Positions 36,434 through 47,195 of a DNA stretch of 64,000 nt are shown one piece after another. How positions within the stretch are numbered: position 1 is the first letter of the stretch; each line of letters starts with the position of its first letter. A program made the position numbers and the translations under genes. The notes under the pieces were generated by a model. That model was not told the DNA's origin. It searched no databases and saw only the letters and a list, made by a program, of their open reading frames with translations. This DNA is from Magnaporthiopsis rhizophila (Eukaryota; Ascomycota; Sordariomycetes; Magnaporthales; Magnaporthaceae). The DNA lies in NCBI GenBank assembly GCA_003049465.1, contig PYSS01000014.1:1-64000 (forward strand), given 5' to 3'.

Positions 36434-36731
36434 ATGGCCCCCCAGCAGTCGGTACCATCCACCAGGTGCTCTTGTACGTCGTCCGGTACCCGGTGCGGCA
36501 GCTGCCAACAGCGACGTGTGGTCGTGCCACCGCCAGTGCCAAGGTGTGTTTGCAGACCCCCAATTTCGACTGACGACCGCGTCTTGCGAGCCTAACTCTG
36601 CGGTGTCATCTAGCTGGTATCGCGGCCTGGCAAGGGAGGCTAGGGACCTTGCTCGCTATAGCAGGCAGCAGCGCGAAGGAGGAGAGGTGGGAGGGAACGC
36701 GGTTCAGGAGAACCCATCCAAGGGATCGTGA
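36434..36731 (+). CDS. Candidate small spliced protein with N-terminal CxC/CxxC cysteines
   Basis: Two exons (36434-36543, 36614-36731) join in phase across a 70-bp intron with GTGTGT donor, CCTAAC branch site and TCTAG acceptor, giving 75 residues. Exon 1 encodes a short protein start with cysteines spaced as RCSCTSSGTRCGSC, then a Val/Pro-rich stretch. Exon 2 is basic and helical (WYRGLAREARDLARYSRQ) with a hydrophilic tail. There is no signal peptide or membrane segment. A TATATAAA box lies upstream. The four cysteines could bind a metal ion, but there are too few for a typical metallothionein. I do not recognise a family. Evidence is splice grammar, promoter and composition only; it could be spurious. 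Confidence 0.42.
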
Positions 36732-36859
36732 GATCAGATTCGGCGACGCGCTCAGCTATTTGACAGTGACCTAGGCTATGAGTAGTATAGTTAATGGGCT
36801 TGGAGCGGAGTACTCGCCACAGCTGTGTGGAGCATGTGAGACGACAGATTTGCGCTAGT

Positions 36860-38345
36860 TCATAGCTGAAAGTCCAAGACAACAACGTTTTTGCTTCCGC
36901 CGCTAGCGTCAAGCCTCGCAAAGACCGACAGAGTCCCATCGGTCTGTAATCGGCGGGCGTCGACCAGGGGTTCCCCCGACAGGCCACTGCCCTGCCAGAC
37001 CTGCTGGAACTCGGCATACCCGTTTTGCTTTGCGGCTCGAAGGATTCGAAGGGTAGACGTATCCGAGTCGGGGAGGATGGCAAGCAAATCGCCCGATTTG
37101 GCGACTGCAAGCCTGCCCCGCTTACCGCCAGTGACGGGACCAATCGTGTGCTGCGTCCAGGTCCCTGTCACGGGCCCGCTGTAGAAGTGTCTCCACATCG
37201 GCCGGCCCTCCCCATCCAAAGTCCTGTTCAGAACGTGCACACCTCCGTCCGCGTCGACGGCCTGGCTCTCCTGGTTCGTAAGCCCGGAGCGCTTGGGAAT
37301 GTGGAAAACAACCAGGTCTGGCGCGTCGGGCGTCACTCCGCGGCCGCCACCATCAGGCCCCAGATCTGCGACGAGGGCGCCATGCGTGTTCCGCCACGTG
37401 CGCCCGTCGTCATCGCTGTACGCATAGCATAGATCATGGTTGTTCTCGGCGCCGTTCGGGCCGGCCTGCTGCTTGTGCTTGGTGTCGAGCGGGTCGTCCC
37501 AGCCGCCGTAGTGCACGAAGCCGCGGTAGACCCACGTGACATGCAGACGACCGCGGCCATCTTCGCGGATCTGGTAGTCCATGCCGTGGACGTACGGGTT
37601 GTTTCGCACGCCGACGAGGTGCGTGCCGACGAAGACGAAGCGGCTGCCGCCGCCACCGCCGTCATCGCCTGCGCGGTAGACATAGAGGTGGTCATCGCCT
37701 AGCCCGGCCTTGCCGGTCCGGAACGACATAAACATGTCCCGGCCACCGCGGCCGGCCGGGCCAAAGCGCGGGTACGTCACGTAGCCAAAGTGCTCATGCG
37801 TGCGGGGCAGACCCGGGAGGTGGTCCAGCGTTGGGGTGAAGAGGGCCGAAGTCCAAGGGAAGCGGTCCGGGTCCGAGGCGAGAGCCTTGACGGAATGGCG
37901 GTACCGTAGGCTGTGTCGTGTCGACCACCGTCAGAGCGCCCTGTCGGCGTGGTTGGACAGAGTAAGGACCAGAGGCGGACGGACAGACGCGTACTCACAC
38001 GTCGCAGTGGTGGTCGTATGAGAGATGGATAGTGCCGTCGCCGGGACAGATGCCCATCTGGACCGTGTTGTGGCCGTCGTCGGCGGTCTGCGGGTAGTCG
38101 TCGAGGGCGAGCACCTCCCACGGTGCGGCGGGGAGCTTCCGGCGGGCGACGTGAACGAACACTGGTTCGCTTTGCCCCGCGTCACCGGCATCGGTTCGAA
38201 GAGGGCTGTAGAAGACGGCATACTGCCAGCCGTGGTAGGAGATGATGACGTCTTGCTGGAACGCGTTGCCGTTGAGCACGCACTTTCGGTGCCAGGGATC
38301 TGGCCCTAGCACCGTGACCAGGGGATCGTTCACCGTGGACGCCAT
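36860..38345 (-). CDS. BNR_4-type beta-propeller protein, possible polysaccharide lyase or glycan-active enzyme
   Basis: Two exons (38345-37999, 37910-36860) join in phase across an 88-bp intron to give 465 residues. The start is MASTVNDPLVTV; there is no signal peptide. Repeated Asp-box-like and beta-propeller strands are visible: ADDGHNTVQMGI, GTIHLSYDHHCD, VTYPRFGP, DMFMSFRTGKAG, GRLHVTWVYRG, NHDLCYAYSDDDGRTW and GGVHVLNRTLDG. This order fits the BNR repeat-containing family (BNR_4). Relatives include seven-bladed polysaccharide lyases acting on ulvan or on rhamnose-glucuronate linkages; that link is from memory of the families and is not provable here. The conserved DDGHN and YDHH histidines would suit an active site. 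It is divergent from a sugar-type permease 1.3 kb away, which suggests a shared catabolic role. Confidence 0.78.
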
Positions 38346-39671
38346 TCCTGTGAGGGTGGTGAAGTGAGCGAGGGCTTGTGCCTCGACGATTTTTCGGCAG
38401 CCGAAGGGCGGCGGGGAGGCACGTGATGTGATTCGTGGAACAACGCGGAGAAATCTCGTCCTCCAATGAGCATGCGCAGTCTCCCCTGGTCCTGGCAAGC
38501 TGAGGTGGGTTAGGGTTGCCCAGCTAGCGGCAGTTTGCGCTGGCAACCGACGCCATCACCGCTCTCTGCAGAGCCCAATCACATCCCCAAATATCCCCAA
38601 CTTCGATTTCTGGGGGCGGGGCTCTGATGGCGTTCGGAGCTGGCGATGCTGCGTTCCAGCTTTATCCCGCTGGCAGCAGCCAATAGCTAAGGATATATTG
38701 GTTACCACACCCTGGTCAACGCCTGGAACCGCACGCGACATTAGCCTAAATTCCCGAAATACCAACGACCCTTGCCTGCTCGCTCCTTTATTTCTGGCGA
38801 GGTACATCGTCTCGGCGCGAGACAAGAAGCGAGTGTCCTCGTCTGCTTGGATTTGGATTCGGCTTTTTTTGGACCGCTCCAATGTCGTCTTGACTGGGCT
38901 TAGCACCACTCACCAATACAGCCAGATGCACACCATCTGCCTCCCGGACCTGCGGTACGGCAGAAAGCACCTGCCCAGAAGGCTGAAAGGAATGGCCTCT
39001 GGTTTGTGGAAAATATCCCGCAGAACAAAGCGTCCCAGGGGACCCCGGCCGCGCGGGAGTGTCTCCAAACCCCAGAAGGGGCTGAGGAAATTTGATTGGC
39101 ATTTGGGGTACGGGCAAATGGATCGTCTCCTCTCTCCAACTCCGCATAGTGCTTGGACCTTGGATCACCTGCACGGCGCGTTTGCGTAGCTTACTCCTCA
39201 CCGATGAGAGTCTTATCCTCAGTATTCTGATAGCCAAGGCCTTATAAGCCGAGACCGGCCGAGCCAGTTCTTGCGACACCTATAGCTATCTGCCAGCTAG
39301 AGCAGATGCAACGGGGAAGCTGCCACACCTATGGGTCCCAATTTTCCCGTCTGTCGGGGTTTTGCTCGGTTGGATGGGTGTGTGGGGAACACAACACCAT
39401 CCCCGTCCATAGGAGGGCTGCCGTCGTATCCCGCAGAGAGTAATCTTTCGACCTTGGCAACCATGAGGACCGTATATCAAGGCGCGCCTCCCCGCCCACT
39501 TTCAGATGGCGTCTGCCGGCTCTCCGCATCCATCCCCGACCCTGCGTCTTTCCCTATCCAGCTGCCCGCAGACCTGGCCCGGCTTTGGGGATCACTGTCG
39601 AGTCCTCTGTCGGCGAAAGCCAGCATAACCACCACTTAAGCCCACGGGAAAGGCCCCGCCAGACCGCCACG
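38346..39671. promoter_or_regulatory. Divergent intergenic region between BNR_4 gene and sugar-type permease
   Basis: This 1.3-kb region separates two divergent starts and should hold both promoters. I see no TATA consensus close to either ATG and no ORF with recognisable composition. Any shared operator was not identified. Confidence 0.45.
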
Positions 39672-41413
39672 ATGGGGAAAACGTCGGTCAAGATCCTGGA
39701 GAAGCTGGTGAGGAATGACGCCATGAGGCATGACCCTCCCGAGATCTACGGATGGAGGGTCTACATGCTGGCCGTGTCGGTAAGTTTTGCCGCGTCTGCT
39801 CTCCCTTGATGGCTTGCGCCGGGGCTAACGATCGGCATCAAGGCATGCTTCGGCGCCATGTGCTTCGGCTGGGACTCGTCCGTCATCGGTGGCGTCATCG
39901 TCATGCCCCCTTTTATGCGCGACTTCGGCCTCGGCGACAACCCCAAGGGACAACTGGCCGCGAGCCTCGGCGCCAACATCGTTTCGACACTGCAGGCCGG
40001 CTGCTTCGCCGGGTCTATCCTCGCGTCTCCCCTGACCGACCACTTTGGCCGCAAGTGGTGCCTCGTCGGGACCGCTGCCGTCATCCTCGTAGGCGTCATC
40101 ATGCAGGCCGCCGCGCTCGGCAACCTGCCGGCCATCTACATCGGGCGCTTCGTGTCCGGGCTCGGCGTCGGGGCGGCGTCGTGCATCAACCCGGTCTACG
40201 TGTCCGAGAACGCGCCTCGGGCCATCCGCGGGCTGCTGACGGGTATGTACCAGCTCTTCATCGTCACGGGCGGCATGATCGCGTTCTGGGTCAACTATGG
40301 CATGAGCATCAACCACCAGGGCACCAGGGCCATGTACATCCTGCCGCTGGCCATCCAGGGCCTGCCCGCGCTGCTGCTGCTGTTCTCGATGCTGCTCTGC
40401 AACGAGTCGCCCCGCTGGCTCGCGCGCAAAGACCGGTGGGACGAGGCCAAGGACGTGCTGTGCCACGCGCGCAACCTTCCCGTCGAGCACGCCTACATCC
40501 AGGAGGAGCTGCAGGAGATCGCCGACGCGCTCGAGCACGAGCGTCGACTGATCGGCGACGCCTCATGGCTGCGCCTCAACAAGGAGATCTGGACGCACAG
40601 CATCCACCGCAAGCGGGCCATCATCAGCATCACGCTCATGATCTGCCAGCAGATGACGGGCACCAACGCCATCAACACGTACGCGCCCTTGATCTTTGGC
40701 AACCTGGGCATCACGGGCCTCCAGGGCCAGCTGCTGGGCACCGGCGTCTACGGCATCGTCAAGGTTCTTTCTTGCATCGCCTTTCTCCTGTTCATGGCCG
40801 ACTCGCTCGGTCGCCGCCGCTCGCTGCTGTGGACGTCCATCGCCCAGGGCCTGGCCATGTTCTACATTGGCATCTACGTCCGCGTGCTGCCGCCCAAGGA
40901 GGGTGATGTGGTGCCGCCAGCCGGTTACTTCGCTCTCGTCTGCATCTTTCTATTTGCTGCGTAGGTTTTTTCTTACCCTCCCCCGAGAATGTAGCAGTTG
41001 CTGACCTGCTCCTCAACAGCTTCTTCCAGTTCGGCTGGGGCCCCGTGTGCTGGATCCTGGCGTCGGAAATCCCGTCGGCGCGTTTCAGGTCCATCAACGT
41101 CATGTACGCGGCGGCGACGCAGTGGCTCTTCAACTTTGTCGTCGCGCGGTCCGTCCCCGAGATGCTCATCACCATCGGCGGCAAGACGGGCTACGGCACA
41201 TACCTGCTGTTTGGCAGCTTCGCCTTTGCCATGTTCTTCTTCGTCTGGTTCTTCATCCCTGAGACGAAAGGCCTGTCGCTCGAGGCCATGGACGAGCTGT
41301 TTGGAGGCGAGGCGGTCGGGACCGGCAAGCTTGGGACCGAGGACAACGCCGACAGCGGGAACGGGGCGGGCTCGGAGAAGAATGAGATTTCGCCGGTGGA
41401 GAAGCGGGTGTAA
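39672..41413 (+). CDS. MFS sugar/quinate-type permease (sugar porter family)
   Basis: Three exons (39672-39779, 39843-40960, 41020-41413) join in phase to give 539 residues. The start [16 protein letters not shown] precedes helix 1 ([11 protein letters not shown] / [17 protein letters not shown], joined by the first splice). Sugar-porter signatures are present: [55 protein letters not shown], the splice-spanning [18 protein letters not shown], and [16 protein letters not shown]. Twelve helices are expected and the tail is acidic. The closest named fungal relatives are quinate and uronic-acid permeases, but the substrate cannot be assigned. Its divergent BNR_4 neighbour hints at uptake of a sugar or uronate released from a polysaccharide. 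Confidence 0.93.
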
Positions 41414-43950
41414 GAGAAGGGTACTTGATGTGATTCTGGTGCTCTGAGAGTAGTCTCGCGTTTGCTATTTCCCACCTCGTATGATGTTGGTTCTGTATCC
41501 ATTTCGGAGGCCACCAGATGTGGGAATTCGAGCCATGCGCACATAGTACCCTTCCCGCTTTCTACCTGGGCGTTTCCCATACAACGGATTATCCGCTCGG
41601 CAAACCACAAGTGAGTTCGGACGGAAATATTAACCTTGTGACCCTGGAACAGTCTATTTTGCAGTAGCGTTTTCGCAGACCGACGTGGCCCCGGCCTACA
41701 ATGCAAAGCCAATTTGAACAATTCCCGGGTGAATGGCTCCAATGTCGACATCCGTATTGGGACCCTGTCTTGCGAATATTAGGCCCCGAACATTGAACTC
41801 TCTTGCCAAATCGAGCCGTTTAAAATTGGTGAGGTGGGTTGCCATCCAAATCGAGTCCTTTACTGCATGTAAGGCCCTAATACGCAGGCCGCCCGATATC
41901 GCACGTCTTCGGCTTTCTCAAAGACCTCGGGACTTGCTTTTTCACGGCGATGCTGCCAGAGCACACGACGTCGTGGCTATTAAAAGGATTGGAAACAAGC
42001 AGTCCGCGTGTGGCGAGCTCATTCATTCAACCGTTCGTTTCCGTCTCAAGCGAAATACCCATCATGGATCCCCATCCGTCTACGTCGTAATCCTGTTTCT
42101 TGGCGAAATCTTGAAGCCCTGTAGGTACAATACATGCACTCGTGTCATGTCCTGCAAGGGGGAAAGAAATCTTCTCGGGGGCTTCTCGGCACCACAAATG
42201 TGGCCCCCACGGTCAACTGCCAACTTCATCGAGGCTCCGCTCCGTACGTCAAGGGATGACCGCAATAATCCCTGGAGCCTCCACCCAGCGCCCATCTGCC
42301 GTGGGGCGACATGGCCGTCTTCTGGGGCTCATCGGCAACTGTTGCCGGTCTCGTGGAGTTGAAACGACAACGCAGACAGCTCTTCGGATAAGGGGCCGCA
42401 GGGACCCGGGCACCGTGTCAGCTCATCCGAACTTCCTTTATTCATTGGCATGGCATACGCACAGTTGCCAATTTGGCCGTCACGAGGGCAACGCTAAACT
42501 CTCGTCTAGACGATATGATCTCAGCATGCCTGGCGCTGCCAGAGCGAGCGGTCTAAGCGCATGTAAGCTGTAAGGACGCCACCGCAAACAGTGGGCAGCG
42601 TTCGTCCAGGGAAGCCAAGTGTGTATCATCCCCTTCTCCGCTCCGGAGCGGCTCCCGAACCACGGTAGAGGTGCACAGCCCTATGCAAAGAGTGGGTTTC
42701 TGCACATGCTGACGGAGCCATAGGGCTAGGTTGATCGTGGCTACAGACCCTCTTGCGATTCAAAAAAAAGAAACGGCAGGGACTGAAGGCGGAGAAAAGG
42801 GGTGAAAGGCTGGTTCAGACTCTTGGCTGTTGCGAGCGTGACTGTACACGGGGATTGCATCTCCACCATCGCTTGTCTTCGTGGAGCACGTGTCAGGGTT
42901 CGCAGGATATTATCTTGGCCACTGCTTGGCGATATATCGCTTTGGGCTGACCTTGACGCCCCTACCTATGTGTGCGCGAGCGGCCCGCCTGGCAGTGTGT
43001 ATTTGCCACGAACCACAGTTTAATGCGTCACAAGCCGCGCTTGCGTCTAGTCTTCTATCGGACGGAATGGATCCACGGCCCGAGCGCCAACTGGCCGGCT
43101 AAGTCGGTATTTGGAAACAGTCGGCCAGGGGTATCCAAGCGACATCAAAGGAATCTCGTCAGGAACTTTGGGACAGCCCTCCGAGCGCCTGCACTTGGGC
43201 TGGAGGGAATATCCACGGAGCGGCCCGTATGTATTCTCTGGACCGGGGGGACACTGTCTCGAAGCATTACAGTACATACGACCCGGCCTTGGCATATTGC
43301 CGTGACAGCCCGGAGGACCCATCATAATGGGAAATATCTCCACCGTCTGGGTTACTTGGCGATGGAGTTGCTGTATCGCGTCAGTCCCGCGAGCCTCGAC
43401 GGTCTGGATAATCTCCGGCGACCTCCAAGGTCGGGGCCAGGAGGACTAGGCTATGTGAGAGGCAGGCCAGTGGCGACGTGCCCCCTTCTCTGCACCAGCA
43501 GTCGACCCGCCCGAACGAACTGGCTGAAGAGCCCAAAGATGGGTTCGCGCCTTGACGGGAGCCACCGAGTATGGGGCGGCACGGGCTTGGTCGCGGTGAG
43601 GCCGGCTGGGCGTCCCTGCCATGTGTTCCGGTTGATTCTGGAGAGGAGATGGAGGCAGATGGACGCTGAGGCGCAAGGGGATCTCTGCCTCTAGCCGCGA
43701 CGACGGTATAGCCTCGTCGAGTATAAGTAAACCGGCATCCTGCCCTCCCCTGCAGTGTAATTTCCTTTCTTCCCCATCCACCTTTGGACCGACAGTTCCT
43801 TCCTGTACCTATTTCTTCTCTGTACTTTATTTCCTTTACCGTCTTTCCTTTGACATCATATCGACTACAGTGGCCTCTCTCCAAACATCTCAGACTCTTC
43901 CACCTTTTTTTTTTCACAGGCAACCACCGCCAACAACCACCACCGCAAAA
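41414..43950. other. Intergenic stretch of 2.5 kb before the secreted protein
   Basis: No gene is supportable here. The last 230 bases look like a promoter and a CT-rich leader of the secreted-protein gene, containing a TATAAGTA element at 43722. The long minus-strand open frame that overlaps 43381-44574 is a shadow of the secreted gene and promoter. Confidence 0.55.
43722..43729 (+). promoter_or_regulatory. TATA-like box (TATAAGTA)
   Basis: It lies 222 bp upstream of the ATG at 43951 and is followed by a strongly pyrimidine-rich leader, a common layout for highly expressed fungal genes. Confidence 0.45.
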
Positions 43951-44544
43951 ATGCAGTTCAAGAACATCTTCGTCCTCGCTGTCCCCCTTGCCGTCCTGGC
44001 CGCGCCCTTCGTGGCCCCGGCCACCGACGCCGCCGCCGTTCCTTCCGACCTGGTGGCCCGCGAGCCCATGCCCGAGTACCAGCTCGAGGTTCGCGACCCC
44101 CAGGGCGAGGACCTGAAGCAGCAGCTGATCGCCATCGTGGTCTCGGCGGCCAAGGACATCGTCAAGGACGCGGCGACGGCCATCGCGGCGGCGGCCGTCA
44201 AGGGCGCCAACAAGGTCATCCAGAGCGTCAAGAACTGGACGCCCGCGCGCGAGGCCTTCACGCAGGCCACGGCCAAGGAGATGTGGGACAAGAACCCGGA
44301 CCCCAAGAAGTACGCGGCCGCCATCTGCTACAACATGGACTATTCGGTGTCGAACCCGGTGGGGATGGCGGGCCTGGTCAAGGCCGAGCTCAAGTCGAGC
44401 TTCCTCCACACCGACTACGACTGCTTCTTCATGTCGGGCAACAACACCATGAAGCTCAAGGGCGACGGCGGCTACATCAACCTGGCCTTTGAGTCCGACA
44501 AGCGCTGCACCTACAACAGGGGCGCCAAGTACATCCGCTGCTAA
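43951..44544 (+). CDS. Small secreted protein, DUF7888-like
   Basis: One exon of 197 residues. A signal peptide is clear (MQFKNIFVLAVPLAVLAAP, cleavage near 18), followed by a pro-like region with a dibasic-type VAREP and an Ala-rich amphipathic helix (AKDIVKDAATAIAAAAVKGA). The C-terminal half holds conserved-looking blocks: WTPAREAFTQATAKEMW, YAAAICYN, FLHTDYDCFFMSGNN, GDGGYINLAF and a Cys near the end. Four cysteines (one in CYN, one in YDCFF, two at the C-terminus) could form two disulphides. The layout resembles fungal secreted proteins grouped under a domain of unknown function, I believe DUF7888. Function is unknown; an effector or antimicrobial role is only a guess. The ATG has a good AAAAATGC context after an A/C-rich leader. 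Confidence 0.88.
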   Translation: MQFKNIFVLAVPLAVLAAPFVAPATDAAAVPSDLVAREPMPEYQLEVRDPQGEDLKQQLIAIVVSAAKDIVKDAATAIAAAAVKGANKVIQSVKNWTPAREAFTQATAKEMWDKNPDPKKYAAAICYNMDYSVSNPVGMAGLVKAELKSSFLHTDYDCFFMSGNNTMKLKGDGGYINLAFESDKRCTYNRGAKYIRC

Positions 44545-44691
44545 GCGTTGCTGTCGCTGGTAGTTGAAGTTCATGGGGTTATGATATTTCGGATGTCTTC
44601 ATGTACTTTGTTGGATGTGGCGTTGGCGTTGGTGGCTTTCTCTCTGGTCTTCTGCAATCTTTGTGCGGCGTTCCCTTGAGGCGGTGCCTGT

Positions 44692-44728
<37 letters not shown>

Positions 44729-45061
44729 TATGGAGTCTGACCTGGAGACGCGACCGCAGTCTTTGGCGATGCAAAATCCAACTTTTTTTCTGTCTTTCTC
44801 TGAAACTTTGCTTTTGCTTGACTGACGATTTGGCGAATTAAAGTCTGTGTCTCTGGCGGGCTGTCTCCCATCCTATATCAACTTTGTGCCACTCGATCTC
44901 ATGTAACCCAAGATCGGGTTGCCCTTGCCACTGGGCCACCAAAGGCTTGGCAATGCTGGGAAACGGCACTTAAGCCTCTGTTCATGGATCCGGGCATCTC
45001 GCACGAAGCCGTGCGCCCAGATATTCGGACCCTGAGGCGCTAGAAAGCTGACCGTCAATGC
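44545..45061. other. Intergenic, 3' flank of the secreted gene
   Basis: This contains the 3' UTR, a TA microsatellite and about 330 bp with no recognisable content up to where OPT homology begins. Confidence 0.5.
44695..44725. repeat. (AT)n microsatellite, 31 bp
   Basis: A perfect alternating AT run lies 150 bp after the secreted-protein stop. Confidence 0.95.
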
Positions 45062-46649
45062 TACGACATCCTCCCGATCCTGGGCTGCAGCTTCGGCCCG
45101 CAAGAGAACTCGACCCTGTAGGCGGCGGCTACAGGAGCGGGCAGCATCACGGGCGTCTTTGTGGCGGGCCTGCCAGCCATGTACCGGCTGGGCCTGCTGT
45201 CGAACAGCCCGCGAGACGGCATGGGCCGCATCTGCACCGTCACGCTCGTGTCCTCCTTCGTCGGGCTCTTCTTTGTCACACCCAGCACAAGTTGCTGTTC
45301 CCGACCCCGATTGCCACCGCCGTCACCATCCGGTACATTCACTCGGGCGCGGCCGGCAGCGCGGCGGCCATGCGCAAGCTGAGGGCGCTGCTCGTCAGCT
45401 TCGCCGTCGCCACCGGCCATCGTGTCGCCTCATACTACGCCGTCACCTGGATCCACATCTGGTCCGGCCACACGTCGTGGGCGCTCAACATCGAGTCGTG
45501 GGGCTGGTACTTTGAGTGGACCGCCGCCTTTATAGGTTCGGGAATGCTCATCGGCCTCAACAGCGCCCTGTCCATGTTTGCCGGCTCCGTTTTGGCCTGG
45601 GGCGTCATCGGCCCCTTGCTGGTGCACTACGGCGAGGCCAATGGCCACCAGGTCTACCCGGGCCAGTCCGAGTCCGACGGCCTGTACTCGTCCGCGTCGC
45701 TCACCAACTTCGGCAAGAGACGCCCTCGCCGCGCTACTGGCTGCTGTGGCCCGGCGTCGTGATCAGGGTGTGCTCGTCCATGGCCGAGCTCGCCGTCCAG
45801 TACAAGGTCGCCTGGTACGGCGTGCGGGCCAGCTGGCACCAGGACTGCGTTGGTGCGCACGGCTCCGCGCAGAGAAGTGGCCTGCACAGCGGCTTCTTCG
45901 CTTCCCGAGCAGCCATCGCCACCGCCGCCACGGCCCGGCCGGACGGCATGGTGGAGGACCCGGCCAGGCCGCCACCACGGTCAACACCATGATCATCTGC
46001 GGCCGGCAGTGGGGATGCACCCGGGCCTGGCGCTGCTGTCCACTGTGCTGGCTTCGTGTTTGCCTTCTTGGCCATCCAGATCGGCGGCGCCAGCACGGGC
46101 GCCATGGACCTGACGTCCGACTTCCGCACCGGCTTCCTGCTCGGCACCCCGCCGGTAAAGCAGCGGATCGCCCTGTGCTCTTCGTTACCGCCTACCCGTG
46201 CCTGATCTACCCGACTAGGGTCGAAAAAGTGCGCGTTCCTGGCGCCTTCGGCCGCTGCCTGGTAGGCCGTGACCCAGGCTGTCATGGCCCCGGCCGTCGA
46301 CATCCCGCGCAGCTCCGCCATCGCCGCCTGTCCGCGGGTGCCGTGTGTGTTGCCCAGATCATCGTGCGCCATTATTATCATGTCGGCCCACGCGAGAGAT
46401 GACGCGAGTGGCTGCCCAACTGGGGGCCATCGCCCTCGTCTTTGTCCTGCCCTTGCCGGTCGTCACCGGCGCCGCGCTGCTGGGCGCAAGGGGTGGCCCA
46501 GGACGTGGGAGATATACGGTTACGCACCCGCTGCGGGTGCCATTGCTGGTGGGGGCATGGGTAGCGTCCTAGAGGGCGTCCTACAGCCGGCCGGCATCTT
46601 GGGTGACGTGTACGCGACCGGCATTGGCTGCCCCAACCGGCAGTGCTAA
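45062..46649 (+). pseudogene. Fragmented oligopeptide-transporter (OPT family) pseudogene
   Basis: All three plus-strand frames carry successive pieces of one OPT-family membrane transporter. Frame 1 reads DILPILGCSFGPQENSTL, then a TAG stop (45119-45121), then [20 protein letters not shown] second frame resumes near 45292 with [18 protein letters not shown] and runs through WALNIESWGWYFEWTAAF to about 45715. A third gives SPRYWLLWPGVVIRVCSS. Later pieces, again in changed frames, are FAFLAIQIGGASTGAM, DLTSDFRTGFLLGTPP, FVTAYPCLIYP and the C-terminal WEIYGYAPAAGAIAGGGM ending at TAA 46647-46649. The N-terminal quarter expected for the family is absent, and a segment before LLFPTP is deleted. 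No splice sites explain these shifts. OPT proteins move small peptides or metal chelates; this copy cannot encode one. Confidence 0.8.
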
Positions 46650-47195
46650 TGCCTCTTCATAGCCGTTTTGCTGGGATTCCGTGTATCCAGATTCTGCCAC
46701 CGGCACCCCCAAGCCAAGCTTTTTTTGCCTCTTGCTTCCCTCCCGGTTACGTGCGGCCGTGTAACCGTTACATCTCCAGACGAGCCCCTAGCCCCTGACT
46801 GCCGGGCGGGTTCGGGCCTTTCCGAGTCAAGGCCACAGCCAACAGGAGGTCTGTTGGCACACATTGAGCATGCTAACGTAATAGTATCGAGTAATTCTAG
46901 GAGGCGGCCCCAGACCCTCTTGCAAGTAAATGTCCCAAAAAGGAAACACGGTGGGGGTGTATCACGCGCCGCCCAGCTCGGCTGCGGCTTGACGACGGCC
47001 AAGAAGCAGCCCCGTGGCCATCGCGTTGGGCGGTCTGTGAGCGTGGCAGAGGATATAAGGCTGGGTTGCTGCCGTGCGAGGTTAGGCGGATGGCAAGTGA
47101 CACAGAAGTATACCAATACCAATACCTAGACAAATTCGCCCGGAAAGCCGCGGACGCCGAGCAACCATCCCGAAACCACCACACCGGCAGAAACC
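46650..47195. other. Intergenic, GNAT gene promoter
   Basis: About 0.55 kb without a gene. A TATAAGG element at 47054 lies 142 bp before the acetyltransferase ATG. Confidence 0.5.
47054..47060 (+). promoter_or_regulatory. TATA-like box (TATAAGG)
   Basis: Located 142 bp before the ATG at 47196, in the position expected of a core promoter with a short leader. Confidence 0.4.

Noticed and set aside
39752..40906. 384-codon plus-strand frame overlapping the sugar permease
   Set aside because: Its Arg/His/Pro-rich translation has no transmembrane pattern; the permease frame on the same strand carries all sugar-porter signatures.
30231..41413. A quinate-utilisation cluster (phosphatase plus quinate-type permease)
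   Set aside because: No dehydroquinase, quinate dehydrogenase, dehydroshikimate dehydratase or qa-type regulators are present, and 8 kb with a broken gene separates the two.
43381..44574. 397-codon minus-strand open frame overlapping the secreted protein
   Set aside because: It lacks a domain and runs through the promoter and leader of a plus-strand gene with a clear signal peptide.
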